Positions 24,081 to 36,630 are shown, counted from the first letter of the stretch. The stretch is DNA of 64,000 bases from Capillidium heterosporum (GCA_016630905.1 WBMQ01000001.1:2418001-2482000); one strand, 5' to 3'. Notes: generated from the letters alone by a model not told the origin. Made by a program: numbers and translations.

Positions 24081-24294
24081 TAGCTTATTGGCTAATCACC
24101 CTCGCTGAGTGTTTGGTCACTGGCTTGAACTTCCAGTTGAGTGGGTTCGGCTGAAATTGGTGAATTCTTCGGCATGGGACGTAATGTATGTATCGTGTTG
24201 TGGGCTGGCTAATATAGATGCAATTGAATCCTTTACAACCAATAAAATACTAAAAACTCTTAATTCCCGTAAAACTATAGGCTAGGAATCTCAT
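24081..24294 (-). pseudogene. Decayed small two-exon gene (copy B)
   Basis: Minus-strand relative of copy A at 6318..6531. The ATG is at 24292-24294. Its intron acceptor (ATATTAG) is kept but the donor is lost. The second exon reads through SHAEEFTNFSRTHSTGSSSQ before an in-frame stop, then PNTQRG and LANK. The core 24104..24180 aligns without gaps to 6432..6508 with 12 differences, all transitions. No intact parent is in the window. The reading frame of copy B is the better guide to the lost protein, which I do not recognise. Confidence 0.6.
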
Positions 24295-24549
24295 GTTTAA
24301 TTAAACTAATCCAGCCTATCTTTATGATCTTTAAATGAAAAATGGGAAACCTTGTCTTTCTGTGCAAAATTTCCGGTTTATATATCGTATCCGAGGGAAA
24401 AATCATCACTTGAAAACGTATGAGTTGATTCTTTTCAATCAAGAGGAGATAAAAATAAGAGAGAAATAACGACTCATGGCCTGTAGTATTCTACCAGGCA
24501 GTGGCGCCATAAGTTGGGAAAAATAAAAATCCTCTGATCGACCGATATA

Positions 24550-25590
24550 CGATTTAGCTAGAGAGCTAAGTTGACATAACTTACATTTATAAAGAGGAAA
24601 CCATCGATCTGGCCACAAATTTTAATTTGAGAGTTTAAGTAAAATGAGTATATAACTCACAGATTGATTATTGAAACGTTTATTCAACTTTAAGTTGATA
24701 TAGCTGAGGCTGTGAAGCTTGTGAAATGTATCAAATGTTATATGACTTACCTTCAAATTCAAGCTTATCAACTTTTGAAAAGCATCTAGGTGAATATAAA
24801 AGTAGTTCTTCATGTCAAATAGTTCTAATAATTGGAAGTCTAAGCATCAAAGCTTTAGAAATATCACCAAGGGAACTTTTATTATATTTTCGTTGTACAT
24901 GAAGCTAAGTTTCAGTTTTTCCAAGTATAGGAAAGTTATTGAAGCAACAGTGGATGAAAAGTCAAATTCTTAAGACTTTAACGTCAAAGTTTTGAGACTG
25001 GGGAAGTTGATAGTGACCTGAACGAAGATTTGAGGATTGGGAACCAAGAACTATAAGTATACCGTTTAGAGCTGAGGGAAACTCAATTTAATGAAAACGG
25101 CCAAGGTATTTAAAGTGTGATGTGCTAAACTTGGGTCAAGTCGAACTATATTTGCAGCTATATTTTGGAAGCTGATGTTCGTTGGTAATGGTCTATCGAT
25201 GACAAGGCCAAAGCAAATTAAGTTTTAGTCCAAATAGGAAATGATGTTAGTTTAACGTCACAGTAGTACCAGTAAATTAAAGCTATGTTCAAGTTTGGAT
25301 AGTTGGATACGGTATTATAAAATTTTGAGTCTGCATAGATACTAAGGCTTTTTGTATATCTACCATATATTGCAGCTAACCTTCTAAACTTGTTTCAATA
25401 ATATTCATTGTCCAAGTTTAGAGTCCTTATTACCTTGTGAATTTTGGATGCTACTAGACGGTTAATATAGTGGTTACAATATTATAGCTTGAGCCAATCG
25501 GATTGTTCAAGTAACTCACTATTTCCTAAAATAAAGTTGGATAAGGTGCTCAAGTTGAAGTTTATCTCTTGATTCACAGAGATTGAAACT
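24550..25590 (-). pseudogene. F-box/LRR pseudogene
   Basis: Decayed relative of the intact F-box gene at 54658..55938. It begins near 25590 with the F-box (INFNLSTLSN...YLNNPIGSSYNIVTTILT-like, with stops) whose DNA matches the intact gene over the first 150 bases, and continues to an LRR segment (24622..24813) reading FQKLISLNLKVSHITFDTF and LSYINLKLNKRFNNQS. The last clear match (GQIDGFLF) is near 24575. It contains many stops and indels, and the final quarter of the gene is missing. In the F-box part I count about 19 transitions against 3 transversions. Confidence 0.75.
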
Positions 25591-27640
25591 AAATCTACTT
25601 TACAAACTTGTTAGACAAGTGATGATAGATTCAAATTTACACCACAATATACTAGTACATCAATAAATTTAAAGAAAAGCAGCTTGGATTGTAAACTACA
25701 ATCTCCAATAGAGGTGCTCATGGCTGGCTAAAAGTTGATGGCTATGGGCTTCTTGATTGGGCAGCTAGTGCCTTTGTTCCAATTTATTTAGTTGGTTTCC
25801 CATAAATTCTACTAAGGAAAATTATCAGCTGTAAATCCGAATAGAACAGAAAATTCTTTTAGCAAGCCAAGCTAGTAACTGACGATCCATCACCAACCAT
25901 CTAGCTCAAGGACTTGAGATGCAAGAGATGTATCCATTTCTATTCATCTGGCAAAACTTATCTAAAAACTTGGAGGTTATGTCCATTTAGCAACCAAAGT
26001 ATATATATTCGACAGCTTATTAAAACTTAGTAGCATCTATTCATATTTCAAGATAAACGCCAGTATCTATAGACAAAAGCATGTCCGTTAATATACAATT
26101 TCCAAATTATGCACCAGTGCTTATCTTTGAAGCCTTATTATATTTAGCCTTAAATAAACTATCTTTAGTTTAGTTTCATTTTCATACACTTTTATATATA
26201 TAGTTAAATCTAGCCATTTAAATATACTCTTACATTGACTTTTAGGGCCAGTATCCTTTAAAACGTACTCATAATATATTGCAAGTATATTTGTATTTAA
26301 TAACTTGTATAAACTTGCAGTTTTTTGAAAATTTGTAAGTATGAACTTCATCAACTTTCAAAATTTTGCCAAAGGCACAACTTTTGACTTTATATATATT
26401 TTTAGAACTTACTACTTTAGGTAATCGATTTATGAGGATATGATTGTATACTACTATATCAAGTGATGTCCAAAGCTTATTTAAATCAATAAGAGTGCTA
26501 CAAATTTACTTTTGAAAGTAAGGCAACATTCCTAAAGATTGAATGTAAGCATGATTCTATAATACGTATTAATACCTTTTTATTACAAAGCTGCATTCAA
26601 GTTGTAAAAGCATCAAAACATTAGTTTAACAAGATAAATTAGAAGCATTGATATTTCAAATTCAACAAGAACCTTGACTATTTATAGAAAATAGCTAGCA
26701 ATAATGGTAGGCTATTTACATTTACATACGCTCGCATAGACTTGGGTACATTCCAATTGTAATAACGAGATGATTCTAAACTATTGCAAAGGAAGTTTGG
26801 CTATATAAAGGTAACCAATTTCAAGGGACTGATGGTTTGGTTTTGATCTTTTAAGCTCAATGAATTGCTATTATAACTTGGATGGCAGGCCGACATTATT
26901 AAAAGCTACAATAAAGCCCAGAAGTCTACTATTTTTCACTTTGATTGCCATCAACAGATGTGTACAAAATCAAGTTGAGTTGACTAGAGCTAATTTTAAT
27001 TTATAATTGCTTATACCAGTCATTTTAAGTGAATATTTTATTTGTAAGCGAAAAAGTCAAACTTTATTTTTGTAGCTTAGTAATTTTAGTTGTTCCTGTA
27101 AAGTCAACAAATAGTAAAAGTTTATATTTGATATCGCCATTACCTACAACAAAATATTCACCTAGAATAGCAATCGTCTTCAAATATTTAAATCAACGTA
27201 CATAGAAAGCTATTACTAAATACCACACATCCAAAATACAACTTTTCCCTGTTACTATTAATATTTACCATTAGTCAAAGTTTTTAATATATCAATTTGC
27301 CTTCCATATATAAGCAGCATGCAGTAGCTATAATAAAGTTTCATCAATAGCTTAAACCAATGTTGATTCGATACTGATATGTCTACTGATGCACTCATTT
27401 CCTACAATATTATAATGTTTCAGCAAATTATGATTTCTATCACAAAGCTTACAAACTCAATTTTCTATTTTAGTAGCTATTGCTCAGTTTCTTATTACAA
27501 CAAAACGCCTATTAGAAATGTATAATGAAATACAAATAAGGATATATATTGCAAGCATACATATAAATACACAAGGTAAAATATATACTAAAAAGTGCTT
27601 GAGCTAATATTATAAGTATAAGCTTTTATTTAAAATGCCT
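25591..27640. other. Intergenic, AT-rich
   Basis: About 2 kb without a supported gene. A 77-codon minus frame at 26121..26354 has spacer composition and no domain. Confidence 0.5.
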
Positions 27641-30600
27641 TCAGTAACCAGACTTGGGGCACTTGGTGATATCCCACTCATTAGTAGAACAGCTGGCGCC
27701 GTAAGCTGGGGTGCGGCAAGTGAAGGCTCCATAAGCCCCTTTGAGCCAGCACTTGGGTACATTATTAGTGGATAAAGTATAGGTACGTCCGTAGCTATCC
27801 TTACACTTATCGGTGGAAGTAGGACAAGTGGGATCGGGCTTCAAGCCACAAGCCTTGACATCTTGAAGACCTTGGCTGGCATCACATGGTTTCCCAGAAG
27901 CGGGTAAGGAACAAGTCCAAGTAGATCCACTCTTGATCCAACAGTTAGGAGCCTTGGGGTCGTTGGCCTTATAAGTGGTATATCCATACTTGCAGGTATC
28001 GGTGGCAACTGGGCATACTGGGTCGGGCTTCAAGCCGCAAGCTTTGACGTCTTGGAGACCTTTGCTAGCATCACAAGGTTTACCGTAAGCGGGTAAAGAG
28101 CAGGTCCAGGTTGATCCATTCTTTATCCAACAGCTGGGAGCCTTGGGGTCGTTGGCCTTGTAAGTGATAGAACCGTACTTGCAGGTGTCGCTGGAAACTG
28201 GGCATACTGGCTTAGGAGGGGCTGGAGTGTAACCGGAACATTTGGTGACATCCAAGCTAGAGATACCTAATGAGGAATCGTTGCAATTCTTGCTGGCTGG
28301 GTATGAGACACAAATCCACTTGTTGTTGGCTTTAATCCAGCATTCGGGGGCTCCAGGTTTAGTGAAGGCAATGGTTTGCGCATTGTTGAACAAGCAAGAG
28401 TCGTACTTGGTAGGGCAACTAGGTTTGGGTGGAGCATAACCGGGGCAAACTATGGTGTTGAGGGTGGAATCAGGGTTATTGCAAGAGCCATCCGATTTTG
28501 GTGGATCGCATAAGAATCCAGTTCCCTTGGTTGACCAGCATAATGGGACGCCAAGTTGACCCCAGGTGTAAGTAGCGTTCTTGGAATCGACACAACCTGT
28601 TCCTACAGTGGGGCAGGCTGGTTTGGGTGGGATGAAACCGGGGCAAGTTGAGACATCTAAAGTAATTCCGTCGTTACCACAAGTTCCGTTGACCGGTTTG
28701 TCGGTACATGCGAACCCAGATCCTTGAATTGTCCAGCATTGTGGTACATTGGGCTTGCCAAAGTCGTAGGCGACACCACCTAGGGTACATGTTACACCAG
28801 CCTTAGGGCAGTTAGGTTTAGGTGGTTTATAGCCAGGACAAGTTGTTACATCTAAAGTTGAACCATCGCTGTTACAGCTTCCATTGTCTGGTTTAGAACT
28901 ACATACCAAGGTTTCCCACCACTTGAACTCCAGCATGCTGGGACACCGGGTACCGAAGGAAATGCTATCGTGACCATCGGTCAGGCTAGTGGTTGTAGCC
29001 CAAGTTGTCAGTGTGCATCGAGCATCATTGTCTGTAGAACTACATACAGGTTTACACCATTTGACTCAGAGCTGCCGGGTACAAGAAGATACATCGTAAG
29101 TGAATTGTGTCGGTAGGATGAGCTTGGTGCTTAATCAGGACATACAGTTGAGCATCACTCAGTTTGATGGCTTAGCAGAGCAAGAAAGACCACTTCCAGT
29201 ATTAGTCCAGCACTCTGGAACGCCTGGAGTACCAAAACTAATGCTACCGCTATCAGAAGTGCACATAGTGTCAGCATTAGGACAAGTTGGCTTAGGTGGT
29301 TTGTAGCCGGGACAAGTTGTTACATCGAGTGTAGAACCATCGGTGTTGCAAGTTCCATTGTTTGGCTTAGAACTACATACAAGTTTTCCACCACTTGAAC
29401 TCCAGCATGCTGGAACACCTGGGGTACCGAAGGAAATACTGCTGCCATCGTCAGCAGTGCACATAGTGTCGGCGTTAGGGCATGTAGGCTTAGGTGGCTT
29501 ATATCCAGGACAAGTTGTTACATCGAGTGTAGAACCATCGGAATTGCAACTTCCATTGTCTGGTTTAGAACTACATACAAGTTTACCACCACTTGAACTC
29601 CAGCATGCTGGGACACCTGGAGTACCGAAGGAAATGCTACTGCCATCGTCAGCAGTGCACATTGTGTCGGCATTAGGGCATGTAGGCTTAGGTGGTTTGT
29701 AGCCGGGACAAGAAGATACATCTAAAGTTGAGCCATCATCACTACAGGTGCCATTTGATGGCTTAGCAGAGCAAGAAAGACCACTTCCAGTATTAGTCCA
29801 GCACTCTGGAACGCCTGGAGTACCAAAACTAATGCTACCGCTATCAGAAGTGCACATAGTGTCGGCGTTAGGGCAGGTAGGTTTAGGTGGTTTATAGCCA
29901 GGACAAGTTGTTACATCTAAAGTTGAACCATCGGTGTTACAGCTTCCATTGTCTGGTTTAGAACTACATACAAGTTTTCCACCACTTGAACTCCAGCATG
30001 CTGGGACACCTGGGGTACCGAAGGAAATACTGCTGCCATCGTCAGCAGTGCACATTGTTCGGCATTGGGTGTAGCTTGGTGGTAGGACAGGATACTCTAA
30101 GTTGGCCATCTTACAGTGCCATTGTGGCTTGTACAAGCAGGACACTTCCAGTATTGTCCGCACTCTGGAACGCAATGGAGTACCAAACTTGACGTACAGC
30201 ATCGTGTCGCGTTAGGGCAGGAGTTTAGGTGGTTTGTAGCCGGGCAAAAGGACATCTAAACGAGTTCAGGTGCATTTGATGCAAGAGCAAGAAAACACTT
30301 CCACTATTAGTCCAACATCTGGAACGCCTGGAGTACAAAGTAATGCTACTACCGCATCAGAGTCACATAGTGTCAGCTGTACAAGTGGCTTAGGTGGTTT
30401 GTAGCCGGGACAAGTTGTTACATCGAGTGTAGAACCATCGGTGTTACAAGTTCCATTGTTTGGCTTAGAACTACATACCAGTTTTCCACCACTTGAACTC
30501 CAGCATGCTGGAACACCTGGGGTACCGAAGGAAATACTGCTGCCATCGTCAGCAGTGCACATAGTGTCGGCATTAGGGCAGGTAGGCTTAGGTGGTTTGT

Positions 30601-32608
30601 AGCCGGGACAAGAAGATACATCTAAAGTTGAACCATCGTTGTTACAAGTTGAATTAGCAGGTTTAGAGGAGCAAGCAAAACCACTTCCACTAATTATCCA
30701 GCACTCTGGAACGCCTGGAGTGCCAAAGCTAATGCTACCGCTATCAGAAGTGCACATAGTGTCGGCGTTAGGGCAGGTAGGCTTAGGTGGTTTGTAGCCG
30801 GGACAAGAAGATACATCTAAAGTTGAACCATCGTTGTTACAAGTTGAATTAGCAGGTTTAGAGGAGCAAGCAAAACCACTTTCCACTAATTATCCAGCAT
30901 GCTGGAACACCTGGGGTACCGAAGGAAATACTGCTGCCATCGTCAGCAGTGCACATTAGTGTCGGCATTAGGGCATGTAGGCTTAGGTGGCTTATATCCA
31001 GGACAAGTTGTTACATCGAGTGTAGAACCATCGGAATTGCAACTTCCATTGTCTGGTTTAGAACTACATACAAGTTTACCACCATTTGAACTCCAGCATG
31101 CTGGAACACCTGGGGTACCGAAGGAAATACTACTACCATCGTCAGCAGTGCACATTGTGTCGGCATTAGGGCATGTAGGCTTAGGTGGCTTATATCCAGG
31201 ACAAGAAGATACATCTAAAGTTGAGCCATCATCACTACAGGTGCCATTTGATGGCTTAGCAGAGCAAGAAAGACCACTTCCAGTATTAGTCCAGCACTCT
31301 GGAACGCCTGGAGTACCAAAGCTAATGCTACCGCTATCAGAAGTGCACATGGTGTCGGCGTTAGGGCAGGTAGGCTTAGGTGGTTTGTAGCCGGGACAAG
31401 AAGATACATCTAAAGTCGAGCCATCATCACTACAGGTGCCGTTTGATGGCTTAGCAGAGCAAGAAAGACCACTTCCAGTATTAGTCCAACATGCTGGAAC
31501 ACCTGGAGTACCAAAGGAAATGCTACTACCATCGTCAGCAGTACACATAGTGTCAGCGTTAGGGCATGTAGGCTTAGGTGGTTTGTAGCCGGGACAAGTT
31601 GTTACATCGAGTGTAGAACCATCGGTGTTACAAGTTCCATTGTTTGGCTTAGAACTACATACCAGTTTTCCACCACTTGAACTCCAGCATGCTGGAACAC
31701 CTGGGGTACCGAAGGAAATATTGCTGCCATCGTCAGCAGTGCACATAGTGTCGGCATTAGGGCATGTAGGCTTAGGTGGCTTGTAGCCGGGACAAGTTGT
31801 TACATCGAGTGTAGAACCATCGGAATTGCAATTTCCATTAGCAGGCTTGGAAGAGCAAGCAAAACCACTTCCACTAGTTATCCAGCACTCTGGAACACCT
31901 GGAGTGCCAAAGCTAGTACTGGTACCGTCAGCGGAAGTACACATGGTGCTGGCACTTGGGCAGGTAGGTTTAGGCGGAATATAGCCAGGGCAACTTGAGA
32001 CGTCGAGGGTAGATCCATCACTACTACAGCTCCCATTAGCAGGTTTATCAGTACAGGAAAATCCAGTTCCTGAGGTTGTCCAGCACAGGGGTACGCCTGG
32101 CTTACCAAAGTCGTAGGAGGTGCCATCTTTGGTGCAGGTAACACCAGCTTTAGGGCAGCTTGGCTTAGGGGGTTTGTAGCCGGGACAGGTTGAGACGTCA
32201 AGGGTTGAGCCGTCATTAGCACATTTTCCGTTACTAGGCTTTCGGTCGCAAGAAAAACCGGTTCCTGAGGTCTTCCAACATTCGGGAACGCCAGCCACTC
32301 CGAATTTGTAAGCGACACCACCTAAAGTACACGAGGTGTCGGGAGTGGGGCACTTTGGGATGGGTGGAGGATACTTACATCCACCGATGTCGGTGCTACT
32401 GGATGGACATTTCCCGTAGCTCTTTGGGCCACAAGTCCACTTGCCGTAGGAGAGTAACCAGCAGGCGGGAGCACCACTGTCGATGGGAGTATAGGTCTTG
32501 TAGTTGTAGGTGCACTTAGGCATCCTTGGGTGGACAGTTAGTATAGGCATCGGCTGCTACCAGAGCACTCGAAGTTAAAATGGTCGATAAACCGACTGTT
32601 AGTTTCAT
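27641..32608 (-). CDS. Very large secreted six-cysteine-repeat protein, frame broken in this sequence
   Basis: One gene by layout. The ATG at 32606-32608 opens a signal peptide (MKLTVGLSTILTSSALVAADA) and CPPKDA; then a one-base insertion near 32520 shifts to the frame that continues with CTYNYKTYTPID, the same N-terminal module as in the sister genes. About 19-20 repeats of about 66 residues follow (CPNADTMC, FGTPGVPACW, CSSKPDNGSC, GSTLDVTTCPGYKPPKPT). The C-terminus is intact: two CKYG-type modules with YKANDPKAP and a final DKCKDSYGRTYTLS module ending at 27641. Frame breaks fall near 32520, 30955, 30050-30400, 30890 and 28915-29165, nearly all inside near-identical units. I favour consensus error over true decay because both ends and all diverged units are open. 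If restored in the organism it would be roughly 1600 residues. Confidence 0.7.
28915..29165 (-). other. Garbled repeat units (likely consensus error)
   Basis: Pieces of the standard unit appear in order but with many small missing stretches, so no frame remains. Flanking units are clean. Confidence 0.6.
30040..30400 (-). other. Garbled repeat units (likely consensus error)
   Basis: Nearly two units in which scattered single bases and short runs are missing compared with the neighbours (for example CCGGGCAAAAGGACATC against the usual CCGGGACAAGAAGATACATC on the plus strand). Substitutions are few, deletions many. Confidence 0.65.
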
Positions 32609-32640
32609 TGTTGTGATGATTTCAATTCAAACTTTTAGCT

Positions 32641-32647
32641 TTATATA
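32641..32647 (-). promoter_or_regulatory. TATA box of the large cysteine-repeat gene
   Basis: TATATAA on the minus strand about 33 bp before the ATG at 32608. An intact promoter supports a live gene. Confidence 0.55.
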
Positions 32648-35429
32648 CCCTACAACAAGTCATATAATTTATTCTAGATTATTGATGCTTCAAGTAAATT
32701 TTGCATAGCTAATTAGCTACCAGTATAAAATATAGGACCCCTATGTGGCGCTTCGTGAGGCTTAAACAAAATCTACTACTATGTTCAAATAAATTAGGTG
32801 GACTTTTATGGCTGAACCCATAAAATAGCTCCAATATTTTCGGACTAAAGTAGGACATCCACCACAAACATTAGTTTCTAAGAGTCGTAAGCCCAACTTT
32901 CATATGCTGCATAGTTAATGATCTTCACTAATTTTATTCGGCCGCTTTACACCCTACAATAGTTAATACAAGCAGCCAATATAAAACTCTGCCAAAAGTT
33001 TGGCACAAATATGTTCAGCTTTACCGTATACATTTTCATAAGCTCAATTATAAGTAATTATACATTTTATCCGAACAGGTTGAAAGAATTCCCACATGAT
33101 AGATCAACAAAGCATTGTAAAATATGCGACAGTTAGCTGCATTTCAAAAACCGCGAGCTAAAAGTTTAGAAACCTACCCCAAATAAGGTAAAAATTGTAC
33201 CTAGACTGGTAACGCTCCTATATCGGACCGATGTTTAATGAAAATTCAAACAAATTAGGGAGTAAAACTTCTAAAAGCCTTAGCTACATGAACCATCTGC
33301 CTTGAGAATATCGACTCTGTCTCGGTTTACACGTCAGCAAGAACGACTAAAGTTAACCTATACTGAAGGAATTGGATCTAGAACTTAATGACGATCACTA
33401 GATTTTATTCCGTTCAGAAGATCTAGGTACGTTTTGATAAACTTAGTTTGAAAAATTAGCCAGTTTTTCTGATATGGTTTTGCATTGGTGCTTGAAAAGC
33501 CATGGTTGAGATCAATCGGAAAAATTCTAGATTTAACCTTTATTGCTATTTAGCTATAGTGATGATAGGCTTTCGAAAGAAATTGTACTTTTAGATGGTA
33601 GAGTTTGAAGGTATCCTCTAGCTGTTTCAACCAGCGCCAAACTTCGTGGTTTGGTATACTAATATGGATTATGAAAGGGCCTATGTTCCTATGCTATGCT
33701 GTTTGCAAAATTGAGAATTTTTTACAATTGAACTTTGTGAAAATTACCTGTTTATGTGAACAGCATATTGTGAGACCATAGACTTAATAGTACAGTAATG
33801 TGCAAGTCAAGTTGTAATAGGCTGGATAAGGAGAGCTGAATATTAACGGTAAAAGGAAATTTAGCTCTGGACAGTACACTTTTCTAGTATGAAAATTCAG
33901 ATATATATAGTGGGGTACTATGAAAATACCCTATATACAATCAAAATAGTTTGGTTTGAAATAGCTGATATTTTACATTAAATAAAGGTACTAAAAGAAA
34001 GGCATAGATCATTTACTATTGGATGGCTAGAGTTCTAATCAATATCTTTCGTAAAACATTGGTTTAGATCTTTAATCATTCATTTAATTGAAACTAGTTT
34101 TAGGCTAGTGTGGAATAATTGATCACTGATAGGTGGTTTTAGCAATGCTTAAGAAAGCGTGTTTTTCAAATACTAGGTTCAGCAAAACTATGTAATATAC
34201 TAATAGTGTAAATTAGTGCCACAAGAGTTTCTCCAAACATAACAAGATGTAGTCTGATGATAATACTAGAAATAAATATAACTAATGTAAGTAGTATTTT
34301 GAGAAATGGTATTTATTAAGGTGTAATCAATAAATAGAACTGACCACACATTATATAGTTTTATTTTTTATTTGTGAAAGCATCCATTAAAGGTTCTTTA
34401 CTTTAAGTGGACGCAAATATAGTGATCTAATTGAAATGGTGAAGCTTCTTACATACTCTTATAAGCGACCCTGGTAGCTTAACTAGCTAATAGATGGATT
34501 TCCTATAGTATGGAATACTTTGTATTTCATTTCTTACAATGGAAAAGGGAATAGGCGAACACTGATGATTTAGGCTCTATATGGATTACTACATTCCATT
34601 TAGGACCTTAGCTAATATTTATTAAAAAAGAGTACGAAAATAAAGATATAATATACAAATTTTCACTAGCGACAATGTATAATAGAATGGCTAAAAATGT
34701 AAATTTACACTGCTTTTATCCCTATAGCTGCACAGTGAAGCTAAGATATATCAGCAACTCATTATTAAGGCATCATTTATAGGATAGTTTTACATAGACA
34801 ATTTAAATATGTAAATTAATTAAAACTAGTTCCTGGAAAAATATATTTGGTCAATCAATTCGTTATAAGCTAGCACTATATCCGCAACACTCTGGTTGAG
34901 ATTTATCACTTCAAATTACCCAAATATTGCTGGAAGCTTGAAGTGATTCTGATCAGATTAGTAGAAAAGATCTTTCGATTTTGATTTGCTTATAATTGGT
35001 AAGTTTGATATAACTTTTCAACTTAGCTCGACACTAAAGCAAATAGATATTTGAAGTAACATAAGAGTAGCTAGGTGTCAATAAATCAAAGTTTGAAAAT
35101 GGGATCTTAACAGTGTGTATTGTACAGTTTATAAACACGATTTCGACATATAGTCTTATAGCAAAAATCAAGGTACATTCTATTTTCTATACAAAATTCC
35201 TTTGTAACTATTGAAATCTTTGTCAAATAATTTGTTGAAAGGCATAGCAAAATGCTTTGCTTTCACAATAAGCTTGAAAATTTTTACTATATATGACTAT
35301 TTGAAAATTGAGTTCATAAATACCATTCAATAGGGGCTGATATAATCTAACTATATAGAATACGATCAAATCAATTATAACAATATAATATTTAATAATA
35401 ATAAGTAGCTAAAAGTAAACTGCCAATAA
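32648..35429. other. Intergenic, AT-rich
   Basis: About 2.8 kb without any frame of coding composition, RNA gene or repeat that I can support. Confidence 0.5.
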
Positions 35430-36630
35430 TCAATATGGTCTAGATTCACTTAGCAAAAGGTTCGTCGTCTCCCCCAAACTCAACGATTTTGAATCCTTGT
35501 TGCCGGCCGATTCCACTTCGAATTCCTCTAACTCCACTATAATGCATGTTAGTAACATTACCAAATAAAACAGACTTACAAGTTTTACCAGGTTCAAATT
35601 CAGAGATAACGCCGTTGCGTCTAGATTTGTAATCCGAGTACATCTGCACGAGAGCTAGATGGCAAAGTAGGATCGCACATAAAGGCAACGAAGTTCATTA
35701 TACCGACAGTAGCTAAAGCAGGAGTTAGCTCTTTAGAAAAATCGAAACCTTACTTTCACCAAAGGTAGACCAAGCACGAATCCAGTTGATGTTCAAGCCA
35801 GCTACGTTCAAAGTTATAGTTCGAACAAAGGTGCCGATCTGACCTAGGAAGCAGACTATAGGGTACAGAGCACTACACAACTGTTATATAACATCCATAA
35901 AATTCAAATCTTACACTCTAAGGGCCAATTTGCGTAAGAAAGTTTGAACTTCCTTACTAGCTTGAGTACCTAAGGTAGAGCTCTCGACACCTTCGATTTC
36001 CTCAGCCCCCTTGCAAAGCTTGATTATAACGAGGACGGAGATGACGGAGCAGTATACGAGGGTAATAAACACCAAGATGTTTATGAGGAAGAGGTTCCAA
36101 ATTTCCACATCTTTGACGTCTTTTTGGATGACACACAGTTTTGTTACGTTCATACCGAAGATACCAATGGCTAAAAATTCAAATTAGAAAAGGTTTAAAA
36201 ATATGTATCTACCGTAAGGTGGAACGCATACGAGGAGTGACAGAGCTAAGGGTACCAACCAGTAAGCGTACTCCCACCTCCTACTTAACTGCTTGTTCTG
36301 CAGAAATACCAATTGCAAGTTGAGGGCGATAGAAATATTAAGGTAACAGTACAGTTGACGGGCAAAGACACGGTAAAAGCCCAAAAAATTACACAAGGAG
36401 CCTTCAGGAGTACGGTAAAAGAACATAGAAGCCAAGTGCATAGTGAAATCGATCAAAGAGACACCAGCTTGCAAACGGAGGGTAACTCTTGAAACTAACC
36501 TGGGTCGGTAGTAGGAGATGATTGCCATTATGGCAACCGGGATTATGGAAAAGCCTAAGCTTACGCTGTTGAGGGCGATACCGACTTCTTGGTAGTAGTT
36601 GAGAAGGTCTTGGCTGATATCAAAGGGCAT
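35430..36630 (-). CDS. 7TM receptor-like protein (paralogue 1), one frameshift
   Basis: Seven-helix membrane protein resembling fungal GPCRs; ligand unknown. Exons on the minus strand: 36213..36630, 35915..36170, 35754..35872, 35589..35712 and 35430..35536, with introns of 42, 42, 41 and 52 nt; about 340 residues. Helices: LNSVSLGFSIIPVAIMAIISYY, a second with SLIDFTMHLASMFFY, a third with YCYLNISIALNLQLVFL, then YAYWLVPLALSLLVCVPPY, a fifth in exon 2 (FLINILVFITLVYC), a sixth (LYPIVCFLGQIGTF) and a seventh (GIMNFVAFMCDPT). The cytosolic tail (VELEEFEVES...) is acidic. Exon 4 has one base too many near 35658-35668, between CDPT and HLALVQMYSDYK, both of which match the paralogue at 39700. So either an error or a fresh mutation. 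Intron positions and phases agree with the paralogue. Confidence 0.8.

Larger units (their letters stand above)
28600..32350 (-). repeat. Long in-frame tandem array of 198-bp units
   Basis: Two main unit types alternate, one with CTADDGSSISFG...CWSSSGGKLVCSSKP and one with CTSDSGSISFG...CWTNTGSGLSCSAKPSNGTCSDD. Neighbouring units are often nearly identical in DNA. The first units (from 32350) and the last ones (to 28600) are more diverged, a usual pattern for arrays homogenised in the centre. Confidence 0.88.

Noticed and set aside
26121-26354. 77-codon minus frame
   Set aside because: Composition equal to the AT-rich spacer and no domain or signal peptide.
29100-31390. Several plus-strand frames across the large repeat array
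   Set aside because: Their sequences are the antisense of the 198-bp units and repeat with the same period.
27641-32608. CRISPR-like or satellite interpretation of the 198-bp repeats
   Set aside because: Units are in frame, coding, directly joined and flanked by distinct end modules of a secreted protein.
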